From NCBI GenBank assembly GCA_900319595.1, contig ONOZ01000247.1, positions 1 through 16,371 of the forward strand: 16,371 nt of DNA, in the 5' to 3' direction. This document shows, one piece after another, positions 15,945 through 16,371 of this stretch. How positions within the stretch are numbered: the first letter of the stretch is position 1; every line of letters begins with the position of its first letter. Below the pieces are notes generated by a model. That model was not told where the DNA came from and did not search any database. It saw only the letters and a program-made list of their open reading frames with translations. Made by a program: the position numbers and the translations under genes. The DNA comes from an uncultured Bacteroidales bacterium (lineage in GTDB: Bacteria; Bacteroidota; Bacteroidia; Bacteroidales; P3).

Positions 15945-16122
15945 ATTCTGTTATCTCCAACTCATCCACATACAAAGCGATATCCACCGTTGTTGCATCA
16001 ATCAGGAACAATCGATCCTCCTGCTCTACGTCAGTTAACAATGCCGTTGTCATATTGCACACAAGCAATACCATAAGTGACAATCCACCAGCAATGGTCA
16101 GTATTCTTTGATATAGTTTCAT
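15937..16122 (-). CDS. Small single-pass membrane or secreted protein, unknown
   Basis: 61 residues from the ATG at 16120-16122, which has AGAGGG at 16127-16132 close upstream. A TTG eight codons earlier would give 69 residues but has no clear ribosome binding site. The protein begins MKLYQRIL, then a hydrophobic segment at about residues 8-28 (ILTIAGGLSLMVLLVCNMTTALL), followed by an acidic tail of ~30 residues ending ELEITEYG. This looks like a signal anchor or signal peptide with a short exported tail; the cysteine after LLV could be a lipobox-like site (VLLVC) but that is doubtful. Its last 8 bases overlap the start of the radical SAM gene, so the two are probably translated together. I do not recognise a family. 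Confidence 0.6.
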   Translation of the reverse strand: MKLYQRILTIAGGLSLMVLLVCNMTTALLTDVEQEDRLFLIDATTVDIALYVDELEITEYG

Positions 16123-16225
16123 ATAACCCTCTATTCTTCCGGCCAAATCGGTCTATAATTGTTTTCTGTGTAATCACCTGTATTCAAGATAGCTTATCTA
16201 CTCATAATTTCGTGTTATAAACCAT
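16123..16225. promoter_or_regulatory. Intergenic gap with no clear promoter
   Basis: This 103-base gap between the VanZ-like gene and the small membrane protein is long enough for a promoter on the minus strand. A TTGAAT and a later TATAGA are present but 24 bases apart, too far for a standard sigma-A promoter. No terminator hairpin was seen. The upstream gene may therefore belong to the same operon. Confidence 0.2.
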
Positions 16226-16371
16226 TCATCTGACTTTCCATCTTTTTATTATCCAAACAACAAATGTTGCTAAACAAATTCCCGCCCAGTCTTTAACCAG
16301 ATCAACGAAGTCAAATTCTCTCGTCGGAAGCAGCACCTTTATGCTTTCATCTATTAATCCGATGCCGCATC
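16226..16371 (-). CDS. C-terminal part of a VanZ-like membrane protein (cut by window edge)
   Basis: The last 47 codons and the TGA (16226-16228) of a gene that continues beyond the right edge. The residues match the end of VanZ-family proteins: GLIDESIKVLLPTREFDFVDLVKDWAG corresponds to the family pattern DE..Q.f.pgR...d..D...d..G. They are followed by a hydrophobic helix (ICLATFVVWII) and a basic tail. VanZ-like proteins are small multi-pass membrane proteins of mostly unknown function, some linked to glycopeptide tolerance. The usual glutamine of the DExxQ motif reads lysine here (DESIKV). No start can be given. Confidence 0.6.
   Translation of the reverse strand, partial: CGIGLIDESIKVLLPTREFDFVDLVKDWAGICLATFVVWIIKRWKVR

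Overview
The window looks like part of a surface-polysaccharide (capsule or exopolysaccharide) locus from a low-to-moderate GC Gram-positive anaerobe. A Lachnospiraceae-like Clostridia host (Butyrivibrio or Roseburia type) is my best guess. It rests on the AT-rich genes, strong AGGAGG-type ribosome binding sites, a glycyl-radical-activase-type radical SAM protein and a VanZ-like protein. All convincing full-length genes lie on the minus strand, so transcription runs from high to low coordinates. Most are tightly spaced or overlapping, as in one long operon.

Right end, read in transcription order: the C-terminus of a VanZ-like membrane protein (16226-16371, cut by the window edge); a small single-pass membrane protein (15937-16122) whose end overlaps a radical SAM activase-like gene (15117-15944); a possible 33-residue leader ORF (14950-15051) whose stop overlaps the start of a GT8 glycosyltransferase (13946-14953); a MobA/CofC-like nucleotidyltransferase (13162-13929); and a CofD/YvcK-like transferase fused to a HAD domain (11299-13086).

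Middle: a stand-alone protein (10002-11288) homologous to the C-terminal domain of the next protein, which is a two-domain HAD + glycan phosphoribosyltransferase-like protein (7964-9967). Then come a GT4 glycosyltransferase (6784-7941), a Wzy-type polymerase (5554-6768), a complete PRPP synthetase (4562-5527) and a Wzx-type flippase (2964-4514). Left: a DUF4062 protein (1975-2934) and a UDP-glucose 6-dehydrogenase (685-1950). The first ~680 bases hold a broken plus-strand coding remnant, possibly from a mobile element, and a small set of palindromic repeats, with no complete gene.

How the genes fit together: Wzx and Wzy mark a Wzx/Wzy-dependent pathway, and Ugd would supply UDP-glucuronic acid. 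The most striking unit is PRPP synthetase plus a HAD/phosphoribosyltransferase two-domain protein. It matches the known logic of ribofuranose incorporation in which PRPP is the direct donor and a HAD phosphatase domain then removes the 5-phosphate. Here the locus appears to carry its own PRPP supply and a second transferase copy that lacks the phosphatase domain. Next to it, a nucleotidyltransferase and a CofD-like protein recall the CofC/CofD pair of coenzyme F420 synthesis, which suggests a phosphodiester-linked acid substituent on the glycan (inference). No initiating phosphoglycosyltransferase or chain-length regulator is seen; these are probably outside the window.
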